Assembly (NCBI GenBank): GCA_913058575.1
Contig: CAJXRF010000046.1
Span: 1 to 49,113, forward strand
Reading direction: 5' to 3'
Length of the DNA: 49,113 bases
Source of the DNA: an uncultured Bermanella sp.
Lineage (GTDB): Bacteria; Pseudomonadota; Gammaproteobacteria; Pseudomonadales; Oceanobacteraceae
This document shows, piece after piece, positions 15,548 through 24,168 of the stretch. The notes below the pieces were generated by a model, which saw only the letters and a program-made list of their open reading frames with translations, did not search any database and had not been told where the DNA came from. The position numbers and the translations under genes were made by a program. The stretch's first letter is position 1; each line of letters opens with the position of its first letter.

Positions 15548-16720
15548 TTAGCCTTCTAATTGAAAAGTTAATCCGGCATTTTCTTGCAAGCGATCAATTA
15601 ATAAATCACCCAAAGCTGAGGCGGGTGTCCATATACCACCACTGGCGGCATCTAAATTTTTCAATAAACAAATGGCACTTTCACTGATCATTTTACAAGT
15701 TGATCCGTAGCCTGGGTCTTTATCCCCTTTAACACTGGCCATTAGACGCTCGCCACTGTCATTAGAGCCTGCAAACAACACATCATAAAAACCGGTTTCA
15801 CGCTCTTCTTTTGAAGGCCCTTCGCCTGGCTGCATTGGATCGTTCGCCATAGATTTATCTTCGGCCACGGCTTTTGCCATGGCTTCGCCTTTATCGCCAG
15901 GCCCCGTCAACATCATTTCATCGTAAACAAAGTTATCCCCATACTGATGAGACAACAATAAGTTACTACGGTGAATGTTTTTCGTATTGATGGTGGCCAT
16001 CACAAAAGGGGCTGACCAACTGTTTAAGTCTTCATCAAAAATAGGCGCCATGCCCGAAGGTTGTTTAGGCCCGTTAAAAGACTCAGATAATGAAAACGGA
16101 TTGGTTAATACTTTAATTAACTCAGGATTCTTAACGGCAGCCTTCATGGTTAAGCGAAAGCTTTCTAAGGTACCACCTGAAAATGTTCCTTTCATGGCAC
16201 GTACACGGCCTTTTATACGAGACAGTGGCTTGCCCAATTTTTCAATGGCGGCATTTTGTAAAAAGTGTACACCCAAATCAAAGGGTACAGAGTCAAAACC
16301 ACAAGAGAAAACAATACGCGCACCACTGGCCTTAGCAGTTTCACCGTGGGCTGCAATCATTTCATGCATCCAAGCTGGTTCACCACATAAATCAACATAG
16401 TCTGTGCCTGTTTCGCTACACACACGAACAAGATCTGATCCGTATTTCTGGTATGGCCCCACAGTGGTTAATACCACCTGCGTACTTTCAACCATGGCTT
16501 TAACGGATTCAGGATTACCCGCATCGGCGATCACAAATGGCACGTCTTTGGGAATGCCCATTTCGTCTCGTACTTGTTTAAGCTTCTCTTCACTACGCCC
16601 GGCCATGGCCCATTTTACGTCGCCATTTACACCATACTGCTTGTTTAAATATTCACATACTAAACGACCGGTATAACCAGTTGCGCCGTATACCACTACA
16701 CCAAATTCACGAGACGACAT
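15548..16720 (-). CDS. Saccharopine dehydrogenase-like oxidoreductase (SCCPDH type)
   Basis: 390-residue NAD(P)-dependent reductase of the saccharopine-dehydrogenase-like family that includes the mycobacterial trans-acting enoyl reductases. N-terminal Rossmann motif GATGYTGRLVCEYL (residues 12-25), AGRSEEKL, then VLTTVGPYQKYGSDLVRVC and YVDLCGEPAWM, all typical of this branch rather than true lysine-pathway saccharopine dehydrogenase. GFDSVPFDLG and GTFSGGTLES follow. AAGG precedes the ATG. It is last in a likely operon behind an SDR (69 bases) and an ABM protein. Substrate unknown; lipid or hydrocarbon-derived ketone/enoyl groups are plausible. Confidence 0.85.
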   Translation of the reverse strand: MSSREFGVVVYGATGYTGRLVCEYLNKQYGVNGDVKWAMAGRSEEKLKQVRDEMGIPKDVPFVIADAGNPESVKAMVESTQVVLTTVGPYQKYGSDLVRVCSETGTDYVDLCGEPAWMHEMIAAHGETAKASGARIVFSCGFDSVPFDLGVHFLQNAAIEKLGKPLSRIKGRVRAMKGTFSGGTLESFRLTMKAAVKNPELIKVLTNPFSLSESFNGPKQPSGMAPIFDEDLNSWSAPFVMATINTKNIHRSNLLLSHQYGDNFVYDEMMLTGPGDKGEAMAKAVAEDKSMANDPMQPGEGPSKEERETGFYDVLFAGSNDSGERLMASVKGDKDPGYGSTCKMISESAICLLKNLDAASGGIWTPASALGDLLIDRLQENAGLTFQLEG

Positions 16721-16789
16721 TTTATTACCTTTTATTATTTAATTTCGTATAACAAAAATAACAGGCGAACTCATCGTTCGCCTTTACAC

Positions 16790-17677
16790 TTATGAAAAGG
16801 TAGCAATTTCTTCATTAAGCACACTTTCTAATAACGGACTTGCTTCCGAACGAGCAAAAGCATCATCAATGGCTTTAAAACGTTTTTGCACCGCTTTACG
16901 ATAATTTGGGTGAGTGAAGATATACAATTCTTTTTGGGTAATGGCTTCTACTACACGCTCGCCGACTATTTCAGGTGGTAAACCCGCATCAATGACTTTT
17001 TGCATGTGATCAGCTATGGCCGACGATGTAGCCGCATGATCGCCACTTTCCTTCTCACCTTTAAGTTCAGCGGGCTTATTGCGGCTAGAAAGATTGATAC
17101 GAGTTTTAACAAAAGCAGGACACAATACCGATACTTGAATATTGTGTGGTTTCAATTCCGCATACCAGCTTTCTGACATGCCCACGACTGCCACTTTAGT
17201 GGCTGTATATGTGCCGGCCATTGGCACGCCCATCATACCCGCCATAGACGCTACGTTAATTAACCAACCTCCTTCACCGTGTTGCTTCATCAACGGCACC
17301 ATGGTTTGTGTTCCGTAAACCACCCCCATTAGGTTTACGTCTAACACCCAACGCCAATCTTTATCGTCTGTTTGCTCGACGGTACCCGGCTTACTGCCCA
17401 CACCTGCGTTATTGACAAGCATGTGCACTTTGCCAAAACGCTCAATAGCCTGATCTGCCACGTTTTGCCATTGGGCAAGATCGGTTACGTCCATTTTAAC
17501 GGTTAATACGGCAATGCCTTCGCTTTCTAATTTTGCTTTGGCAATTTCAAGTTGATTAGCATCGATATCGCCTAATACCACATTCATGCCTTGTTTTCCC
17601 ATGGCACGAGCCACACTAAAACCAATGCCTTCTGCACCGCCACTGATGACCGCTGTTTTACCTTGAAATTGACTCAT
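16790..17677 (-). CDS. SDR-family dehydrogenase
   Basis: Classical short-chain dehydrogenase/reductase, 295 residues. The cofactor loop is GGAEGIGFSVA (Gly-rich, residues 12-22), the acidic GDIDANQ after the second strand favours NAD(H), NNAGVG (about 88-93) is the structural NAG motif, and the active site is VASMAG (Ser) with YTATK (Tyr, Lys) near 155-160. The C-terminal extension past residue 240 is helical and longer than in minimal SDRs. AAGG upstream of the ATG. Middle gene of the ABM-SDR-SCCPDH set. Substrate probably an alcohol or hydroxyacyl compound; not resolvable from sequence. Confidence 0.88.
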   Translation of the reverse strand: MSQFQGKTAVISGGAEGIGFSVARAMGKQGMNVVLGDIDANQLEIAKAKLESEGIAVLTVKMDVTDLAQWQNVADQAIERFGKVHMLVNNAGVGSKPGTVEQTDDKDWRWVLDVNLMGVVYGTQTMVPLMKQHGEGGWLINVASMAGMMGVPMAGTYTATKVAVVGMSESWYAELKPHNIQVSVLCPAFVKTRINLSSRNKPAELKGEKESGDHAATSSAIADHMQKVIDAGLPPEIVGERVVEAITQKELYIFTHPNYRKAVQKRFKAIDDAFARSEASPLLESVLNEEIATFS

Positions 17678-17756
17678 AAAAACTACCTTAAAATCTTTTA
17701 ATAATGACTGTGTAAAAAATATTGGTTCTTTGTCACAAATAGTGGGTTTTTTAAAA

Positions 17757-18047
17757 CTAAATGCTATCCATTAATTCAATCAATGGTGCAGCTGCCATAA
17801 AAGGTGCCATTTCTTTACCAAACTGACGGTAATGATCGGTCTTGCCATGGGCTTGTAGAGCCGCTTCATCGGCATATTGCTCTAATACAATATAGGTTTG
17901 CGCATCTTCACGAGACTTATGTAATGCGTATAGCAGGCAGCCCTCTTCGTTGGCCTGTACTGCTGCCACTAATTGATTAAAAACTGCTTCAAATTCTTGA
18001 TTTTTACCAGCTTGAACTTGTAATTTTGCCGTTACACCAATAGCCAT
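17757..18047 (-). CDS. ABM-domain (YgiN-like) monooxygenase-fold protein
   Basis: 96-residue dimeric ferredoxin-like ABM-domain protein. Marks: VTAKLQVQAGKNQEFEAVFNQLVAAVQANEEGCLLYALHKS, then YIVLEQYADEAALQAHGKTDHYRQF, with the usual His near 73-77. Members include quinol monooxygenases such as YgiN and many heme-free oxygenases or dimeric accessory proteins. It has a strong GGGAGAT ribosome site and is first in the operon, 79 bases before the SDR. It may oxygenate an aromatic or quinol intermediate, but many members have no known activity. Confidence 0.82.
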   Translation of the reverse strand: MAIGVTAKLQVQAGKNQEFEAVFNQLVAAVQANEEGCLLYALHKSREDAQTYIVLEQYADEAALQAHGKTDHYRQFGKEMAPFMAAAPLIELMDSI

Positions 18048-18592
18048 GCTTATCTCCCAATTGCTGTTATGTCTTGATAATGATTATTTGATAAATTTGC
18101 TAATCATTGCCCGTCAATAGCTTAAAACTCATCATCCCATAACCCACGTCAAAGCAGAAATTGACAATTAGAATACCCCATTATTAGTACTGGTGATAAT
18201 GACTCAGGAGGTCATATTGTGAAGTTTCCTTAATCTAATTTATTCATTGAAAAGAAGCTTAATGAGAGTAAATGTGACTAATAATGACTCAGAAGATTTA
18301 CTTTTAATCTTCAATGAAAACTAGTTTTCAAACGCACTAGCCTAACAATTTACAAACACAAAGCCCTCCTCTATTAACACAGGCCTGTATCAACAGTGTT
18401 ACAAACGTACTGACGAGAAAGCCATTGATCACATACTTAAAATTTAAAATATAAAGTGGCACTCAGAACGCCACTTCTAATGCTTTACGGTTATTCCTAT
18501 TAAATTACTTGCCCTATAGCATTGCTAACGGATGAATTTAATCCACTAAATAATAATACTTATGTAAAAAAATAATCCTGATGGGGGATAAC
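18048..18592. other. Divergent promoter region with repeats
   Basis: About 545 bases between the minus-strand ABM operon and the plus-strand cytochrome. A 12-base direct repeat ATAATGACTCAG occurs at 18196-18207 and 18281-18292 (85 bases apart, containing the small palindrome TGACTCA), a possible regulator site. A hairpin AAGTGGC (18454-18460)/GCCACTT (18470-18476) is followed on the minus strand by an A/T-rich tail. No gene or pseudogene recognised. Confidence 0.4.
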
Positions 18593-20461
18593 ATGGGTGC
18601 ACCGAAACAAATAAAACATGCACTATTAGTGTGCTTGGCAGCAATTTCGATTTCTGCCATAGCAAGTGATGAAATATATTGGATGAACAGTTGGGAAGCT
18701 GGCTGTTATGAAAACAACACCAACACCTGCCGAAAAGACTGGTACAGCATTCCGCAAGGATCTCACCTAATAAAATGGGAAGTGTTTAATACAATTGAAA
18801 CAGAAAACTCACAAGAACTTTTTTCTAAACGTGAATCACTCACTGATTACGGATACCTGTATCCAGAAGCCACTGCTTATTCAAGCGAGACTGAAGTGTA
18901 TGATGGCAGAGCTGGAGAACGTGTTGAGCAGTACGTCAGCGAATACGGTTTACCAATTGGCTTTGTGAAAGATAAAAGCCAACTTGATGGACGAAATTAC
19001 TTAGGTCTTACTTGTGCGGCTTGTCACACAGGTAAAGTAACCTATGGTGACAGTACCTATTATGTAGAGGGTGGCCAAGCTAATGCCGACCTATTTACAT
19101 TTTTAGAAAAACTGCAAAATGCATTGCAGGCAAACAAAAATGCCCCTGAAAAACTGGCTCGCTTTAAAACTCGTTTTGCACAGTACACTCTGTCAAACAT
19201 TGATTTAACCGCATGGCCTGTTAATGTGTTTTCCGCCGAAAGATATCTTGATGAATCACTTGAATATGTGTCTGACTACGTAGCCACCACCCATTCTAGT
19301 ATTGAGAACGGTCCAATGCGCTTAGACGCCATCGGTGCCATTTTAAATAAATTACATTTCGGTCATACCAACCAAGATATATCTGAAGCACCCTTGCTAA
19401 CCGCTCCGGTGACGTATCCTTATATTTGGGATGCTACCAGTCTGGAATGCATACAAACCAACTGTGTTGGCTTTGACCCACTGACTCGTAATACAGGTGA
19501 AGTATTAGGTGTATTTGGTTCAATAAATTTAGATGAGGATGAAAATATTCCTGACATCTTAGAACTGGTTGGACAACAACTAGGTTTGAACACTCTGTTT
19601 GATGCTTCGCCTAAAGTGGATAACTTAGTGGAGCTAGAAGTGGCGATTAATCGTGCTCACTCTCCTAAATGGCCTGCTAGTTTCCCACCTTTAAATTCGA
19701 ACCTAGCCTCTCAAGGTAAAACAGTATATGCCGCGCAATGTGCAAGCTGTCACATGGACGTAAGCGATGGTGTTGATGAATATGAATTGTCTGAACCTAA
19801 TTCAATTGGCCGTCAATTCACTAAAGTGGTGCGAGTACCTTATTATGAAGTGGGTACCGACGAAGCCTTCGCTGTTGATTACGGTATGCGTACAGATAAA
19901 ACCGGCATTCTCGGTTCCGTTCTTGCCCAGAAATCACCCGATACCGTAGACCCAGCCACAGGCCTAACTTTTGGCGAGCAAGTGCCAGAAACCTTTAGTT
20001 CTTTAGCGTTACTGGGAGTGAGTACTCAGGTGGCGGTAAGCAATCATGAAGGCACCATCGCATTTGCCATTCAAGCAGCACAAGCATACCCTGAATTATC
20101 ATTAGAAGATGCCAAGGCGGCCCTGCATTTAGAAAATATTGCAGGCCATACTGATCGCCCACAATTCGTGCCCACCAATTACCGAGCCAAACCCCTAAAC
20201 GGCATCGCTTTCACCGGGCCATTCCTACACAACGGGTCAGTACGAACCCTTAAGGATTTATTGGAAGCCCCCGAAAATCGCCCCACAAGTTTCTTAATTG
20301 GTTCAACAGATTACGACGTGGAAGGGGCAGGATATGTGGATGGCGGTAGTTTCTTACTGGATACCACCATTCGTGGTAACGGTAAAGAAGGCCACAGTTA
20401 CGGCACTCAATTATCCTCTGACGATAAAGCGGCGTTACTTGAATACATGAAGTCTTTGTAA
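18593..20461 (+). CDS. Exported dihaem cytochrome, RoxA/MauG-CcP-like
   Basis: 622-residue periplasmic or secreted c-type cytochrome. Signal peptide to about 25 (AISISAIA-SD). Two haem-binding motifs: CAACH (Cys141, Cys144, His145) and CASCH (Cys383, Cys386, His387). The N-terminal half has WYSIPQGSHLIKWEVFNTIE, GLPIGFVKDKSQLDGRNYLGLTCAACHTGKVTY and YVEGGQANADL, the layout of the RoxA rubber-oxygenase and dihaem peroxidase-like family. GPFLHNGSVRTLKDLLE near 540-560 is the conserved closing block. Start: ATG at 18593 has GGGGGAT ahead; an ATG at 18581 has no ribosome site. Activity could be oxidative cleavage of an isoprenoid or simple peroxidase; not decidable here. Ends in a clean terminator. 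Confidence 0.85.
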   Translation: MGAPKQIKHALLVCLAAISISAIASDEIYWMNSWEAGCYENNTNTCRKDWYSIPQGSHLIKWEVFNTIETENSQELFSKRESLTDYGYLYPEATAYSSETEVYDGRAGERVEQYVSEYGLPIGFVKDKSQLDGRNYLGLTCAACHTGKVTYGDSTYYVEGGQANADLFTFLEKLQNALQANKNAPEKLARFKTRFAQYTLSNIDLTAWPVNVFSAERYLDESLEYVSDYVATTHSSIENGPMRLDAIGAILNKLHFGHTNQDISEAPLLTAPVTYPYIWDATSLECIQTNCVGFDPLTRNTGEVLGVFGSINLDEDENIPDILELVGQQLGLNTLFDASPKVDNLVELEVAINRAHSPKWPASFPPLNSNLASQGKTVYAAQCASCHMDVSDGVDEYELSEPNSIGRQFTKVVRVPYYEVGTDEAFAVDYGMRTDKTGILGSVLAQKSPDTVDPATGLTFGEQVPETFSSLALLGVSTQVAVSNHEGTIAFAIQAAQAYPELSLEDAKAALHLENIAGHTDRPQFVPTNYRAKPLNGIAFTGPFLHNGSVRTLKDLLEAPENRPTSFLIGSTDYDVEGAGYVDGGSFLLDTTIRGNGKEGHSYGTQLSSDDKAALLEYMKSL

Positions 20462-20501
20462 AAAATACTTAAGCTATTATTTTAAATGGCTTAAAAACTT
20501 G

Positions 20502-20545
20502 AACACCCATTAGATTGCTTAACGGCTTTTATAATGGGTGTTTTT
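20502..20545 (+). terminator. Terminator after the dihaem cytochrome
   Basis: Perfect 11-base arms AACACCCATTA (20502-20512) and TAATGGGTGTT (20532-20542), 19-base loop, TTTTT tail. Confidence 0.85.
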
Positions 20546-20653
20546 ACATTGTTAAATTTTTTCCCTCCCTTAAGCCATGACTTACGAACTTACATGGCCC
20601 TTTTTTATTGACGCCCCATTTATGCCTATATTAAGAATGCTAAAAACTACCCA

Positions 20654-22252
20654 TTATTCAAAGGTATGCTTAATGGTTAAAGTGGCAGTATTCAACTTTA
20701 GCTGATCAGGAATAGGTGGCAATGGTTGCGACTTTTTAATAGCCTCACGTACGGCTTTATTAAGTCTTTTATGGCGACTTAACTTTATATCATTGCTACT
20801 TTTCACAAAGCCATCAGCACCAATAGTAATTTCTATTTCAACTAATCCTTTTTGCTTAAGGTCTTTAGACCACAACGGATATTCAATAACGCTACTGATA
20901 GTAAGGTTAACTTTGTCTAAATATTGACTTAGGGTTTTATGGTATTGAGCATTACTGATTTTACCGTTACCACTTAAAGACTTGGGTTTAGTGGGTTTTT
21001 TCACATAGCTTTGGTTTGAGATTTCTGGATCAAATAAATAGCTAAAAGAGAAGTTCCAACTGTTACCTGTAAGCGCATCGGGGGGCAATATCAATGGCAC
21101 AATAGCTAATATGTTATTCTTCACTTCCGTTACCAATATTTTTGAAACATCCTCATTGGCTCCCAAAAGGTTACTTACCTTACCTTGACGATTAACATTA
21201 AAGTTAAACACTACCTCACCACTTTGACCAAACTTTTTGGCCCAAGCAGGGTAACTAATGGCCTTACGAACTTCCCGAGTTAATTCCCAATGGTAAAGGT
21301 TTTGATAGTATTTTTTTTCAGAAAGAATTTCACTTTTCGATTTTTTAGTGTTATCTGATTTTTTACTGGCTATTTTTTTCTTCTTTGGAAGAGCCTTCCT
21401 TTTAGGTTTTTTCTTTGGCGCAGCATAGGTTTTAGCGGCAATAGCTTCTTTCTTTTTCTTCGCTGCCAATCTTTCTCTTTCTTTAGATTTCTTTTTCGCT
21501 AAAGCCAATGCTTTATCTTCGAGTTTTTTATTTTCTTTCTTGGCCAAGGCCAATTCACGTGCTTCTTCTTTCTCCCTAGCTTGCCGCTCTTTCTTTTCTT
21601 TGTCTTTAAGTGCTTTAACTCGCGCTATTTCTTGGTCTTTTGTAAATTGAATCCAGGATTTAATTATTTCAGAACGACTTTTGTCATAAGTCACACTCTC
21701 CATATTTTTAAGCAGTTCCAAATGAGTTTCATCACTTGCTACCGTTAAAATTCGGTTTTTAAAGCCCCCATTGGGAGGCAAATCACCAATCCATACATTA
21801 ACCAAATAATTAAATAATTGTGATATTGGAGACTGAATTACTTTTACATTATTAATGAAAATACGAGTGCCAATGGTGGGAACGTATTCAATAATGACTT
21901 CATCCCCCTTAATTAGAGGGTCTTGTAAGAAGCCCGAGAATATTAATAACTGGTGACTAAGTTCATCATCTGTCGAATATGGATTATTAATGGCAATATC
22001 ATTTTGCCACATGGCTGACCAGCGCCTAGGGGACCAGCGACTTGCCGTTACTTTCAAGACCATTCGTTTACTTTGGTTACTGGCCAGTATCACACTCGCA
22101 TCACTACTGGTTTTCTTTAAGTACAAAGCAGCTATGTAAAACTCTTTACGTAAATGTTCATAGGAGGCCACTCCATTTAATGTGAAGGCAATTGAATTTA
22201 GTGACCAGCTTAATAAAAGAAGCCAACCAATCACTTTCACTAAAGTGCCCAT
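20654..22252 (-). CDS. Chalcone-isomerase-like protein with two TonB C-terminal domains
   Basis: 532 residues, composite. Signal peptide to about 22 (SLNSIA-F). Residues about 23-185 match the chalcone-isomerase-like exported domain (LNGVASYEHLRKEFYIAALYLKK; MVLKVTASRWSPRRWSAMW). Residues about 205-310 are a Lys/Glu/Ala-rich coiled coil and linker, as in TolA/TonB. Then two TonB-type C-terminal domains: about 322-410 (VRKAISYPAWAKKFGQSGEVVFNFNVNRQGKV) and about 450-532 (VIEYPLWSKDLKQKGLVEIEITIGADGFV... LPPIPDQLK). AGGAG precedes the ATG. With a signal peptide rather than a cytoplasmic anchor and no ExbBD nearby, a classical TonB role is doubtful; an envelope-spanning or scaffold role is possible. 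Confidence 0.75.
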   Translation of the reverse strand: MGTLVKVIGWLLLLSWSLNSIAFTLNGVASYEHLRKEFYIAALYLKKTSSDASVILASNQSKRMVLKVTASRWSPRRWSAMWQNDIAINNPYSTDDELSHQLLIFSGFLQDPLIKGDEVIIEYVPTIGTRIFINNVKVIQSPISQLFNYLVNVWIGDLPPNGGFKNRILTVASDETHLELLKNMESVTYDKSRSEIIKSWIQFTKDQEIARVKALKDKEKKERQAREKEEARELALAKKENKKLEDKALALAKKKSKERERLAAKKKKEAIAAKTYAAPKKKPKRKALPKKKKIASKKSDNTKKSKSEILSEKKYYQNLYHWELTREVRKAISYPAWAKKFGQSGEVVFNFNVNRQGKVSNLLGANEDVSKILVTEVKNNILAIVPLILPPDALTGNSWNFSFSYLFDPEISNQSYVKKPTKPKSLSGNGKISNAQYHKTLSQYLDKVNLTISSVIEYPLWSKDLKQKGLVEIEITIGADGFVKSSNDIKLSRHKRLNKAVREAIKKSQPLPPIPDQLKLNTATLTIKHTFE

Positions 22253-22559
22253 ATTGCTCCTATTTAGTCATTTGGTTACTAAAAAATACTTGTTTACTCA
22301 TAATTAGTCTTAAAATTATGCAGTAGCCATTTAAAGTTTAGACTGGTTATGTAGAAATAAAAATATCGAAAGGACGCTATTTAATAACGGGGCGACGCAT
22401 TATATGAAGAGTCTGCCCTATTTATGATGGTGGTTTGCGGCATCAACTCACTTGGTGAGCTCAACCTAAAAAATACAACTGGGTCTGAGCAAACATCATG
22501 TCAACAGTACTCTATCCCCAACTAATAGACAGCGAAAAGCTCTAATTGGAAGCCGCAGG
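22253..22559. other. Intergenic region
   Basis: 307 bases between two minus-strand genes. It should contain the promoter of the composite TonB-like gene. A 35-codon plus-strand ORF (MMVVCGINSLGELNL...) has no ribosome site. Nothing else recognised, and no terminator for the M20 peptidase is obvious. Confidence 0.3.
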
Positions 22560-23978
22560 TTAGGGTTTAGCAACAGCCGTAATTAGCCGCTTAGAAATAG
22601 CCACGGCATTCACCACGGCATCCAGCGACACTCGCTCATTGGTACTGTGAATGGTTTTACTATCATCCATGTGCATAGTGAAAGGTTGAAAACGATAAAT
22701 ATTTTCAGTGAGATGAGAATAATGCCGGGTATCTGTGGTGGCCATTAATAAGCCAGGGGTAACAATTGTGCCAGGTAATTCAGCTTCAATGGATGCTTGT
22801 ATACGTCGATAACCTTCTGCATTCATATTGGCCACCTTGGGACTGTCTCCCCAAGAATCGGCCACTACTTCAATATGGGTGTCATTTATTATTTTTGTCA
22901 CTTTCTCCAATATTTGCTCAGTACTGTCTCCTGGTAATAAGCGGAAATTCACTTTGGCTTGGGCTTGTTGTGACACTACGTTTTCTTTAACCCCAGCGTT
23001 AAACATGGTCACGGCTGTTGTGGTGCGCACCAATGGATTGCTCATGGTTTTCTCACTAAGCTTAGAGACTAACAATGATTCACTTAGCCACTGATTATTA
23101 AATAAGAAACCTTCCACCATCCCAACATGAGGCGCAAACGCCACAAGCATTTCAGACACAGGTGACACCAGTTTTGCTTCAAATGGATTATCATCCAAAG
23201 CCGATACCGCTTTTGCTAAACGAATCACCGCTGAATTTTGAGAAGGGGCTGAAGAGTGACCACCCTCTCCTTTGGCATTTAACGTTAGAGTTAAATAGCT
23301 TTTTTCGGCTAACGCAATCATGGCCACCGTAGATGAAGGTAAGATAGGGTGATCATTAATTAGCAAGCCGCCTTCACCAATGACATATTCTAACTCTACA
23401 TCTCTTTGCTTTAAATGCTGGGCTATCTGCTTAGCCCCTTGCTTGCCACCAATTTCTTCATCATGCCCAAAAGCAAATAATAAAGTTCGCTCTGGGGCAT
23501 AACCTTGCTTTAATAATTGCTCTATGGCTTCTAGTGAAGCAATCACCGACACTTTATCGTCCAAACTGCCACGCCCCCACACATAGCCACTTTCAATGAC
23601 ACCGGCAAAAGGAGGATGTTGCCAATCTTGAAGGGTACCCTCTTCTATGGGCACCACATCATAATGTGCTTCAAATAATACAGGCTTTAAATGTTGATGA
23701 GTGCCTGTCCATTCAATGAGTAAACTGTGCTGTGAGATTTTTTGAATATAAAGACTAGAAAATACGGTTGGGTAAGTGGACTTTAAAAATGATTTGAAAT
23801 TATCAAAAGCACTGTGGTTTATTTTTTCAGTCTGTTGGTAGCTTATGGTTTCAAAACGAATGGCCTGTGCTAAGTGCTGTACAGCAGAATCATGTTCTTG
23901 TGCACTGGCTGACTTAGAAGCCAATAGCATGCCCATTCCAAGAGCAATACAGGTATATGCAAGGTATTTTTTAAACAT
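22560..23978 (-). CDS. Exported M20-family carboxypeptidase (CPS1/PM20D1-like)
   Basis: Zinc metallopeptidase of family M20, exported (signal peptide to about 27, ending SKSASA). Catalytic blocks: FEAHYDVVPIEEG (first zinc His and catalytic Asp), WGRGSLDDK (bridging Asp), FGHDEEIGG (catalytic base Glu and ligand Glu), then the dimerisation domain (GEGGHSSAPSQNSAV), and TTDTRHYSHLTENIYRFQPF near the end with the last His. The layout is that of carboxypeptidase S and PM20D1, which cleave peptides or N-fatty-acyl amino acids; the latter would be notable given the GH3 locus 8 kb away, but that link is speculative. ATG at 23978 has GGAA at 6 bases; 23984 is also in frame. Confidence 0.85.
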   Translation of the reverse strand: MFKKYLAYTCIALGMGMLLASKSASAQEHDSAVQHLAQAIRFETISYQQTEKINHSAFDNFKSFLKSTYPTVFSSLYIQKISQHSLLIEWTGTHQHLKPVLFEAHYDVVPIEEGTLQDWQHPPFAGVIESGYVWGRGSLDDKVSVIASLEAIEQLLKQGYAPERTLLFAFGHDEEIGGKQGAKQIAQHLKQRDVELEYVIGEGGLLINDHPILPSSTVAMIALAEKSYLTLTLNAKGEGGHSSAPSQNSAVIRLAKAVSALDDNPFEAKLVSPVSEMLVAFAPHVGMVEGFLFNNQWLSESLLVSKLSEKTMSNPLVRTTTAVTMFNAGVKENVVSQQAQAKVNFRLLPGDSTEQILEKVTKIINDTHIEVVADSWGDSPKVANMNAEGYRRIQASIEAELPGTIVTPGLLMATTDTRHYSHLTENIYRFQPFTMHMDDSKTIHSTNERVSLDAVVNAVAISKRLITAVAKP

Positions 23979-24122
23979 GTTCATTTCCAGTTTTTTTATT
24001 ATTGTAAAAACGCGCCATTAAGCGGTTTTATTTTTTACTGAAGCGTGAAATTGTAAAAGTTTTTATGTTACTCAATAGAGTATCGTACTAATCCTTTATT
24101 AGTACAACGAAAAGTCACTCAT

Positions 24123-24153
24123 CCGCAGAGATTTAGACAGCCTCTGCGGTTTT
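24123..24153. terminator. Hairpin, probable terminator
   Basis: Arms CCGCAGAG (24123-24130) and CTCTGCGG (24142-24149), 11-base loop, TTTTAT on the plus side. It lies 20 bases after the minus-strand DUF1295 gene; the minus-side tail (ATGAGTGACTTTTC) is a weak U tract. Confidence 0.5.
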
Positions 24154-24168
24154 ATAGTTGCTCTGGTG

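Noticed and set aside
20654-22252. Canonical TonB energy transducer
   Set aside because: Cleavable signal, chalcone-isomerase-like domain, two C-terminal domains and no ExbB/ExbD nearby.
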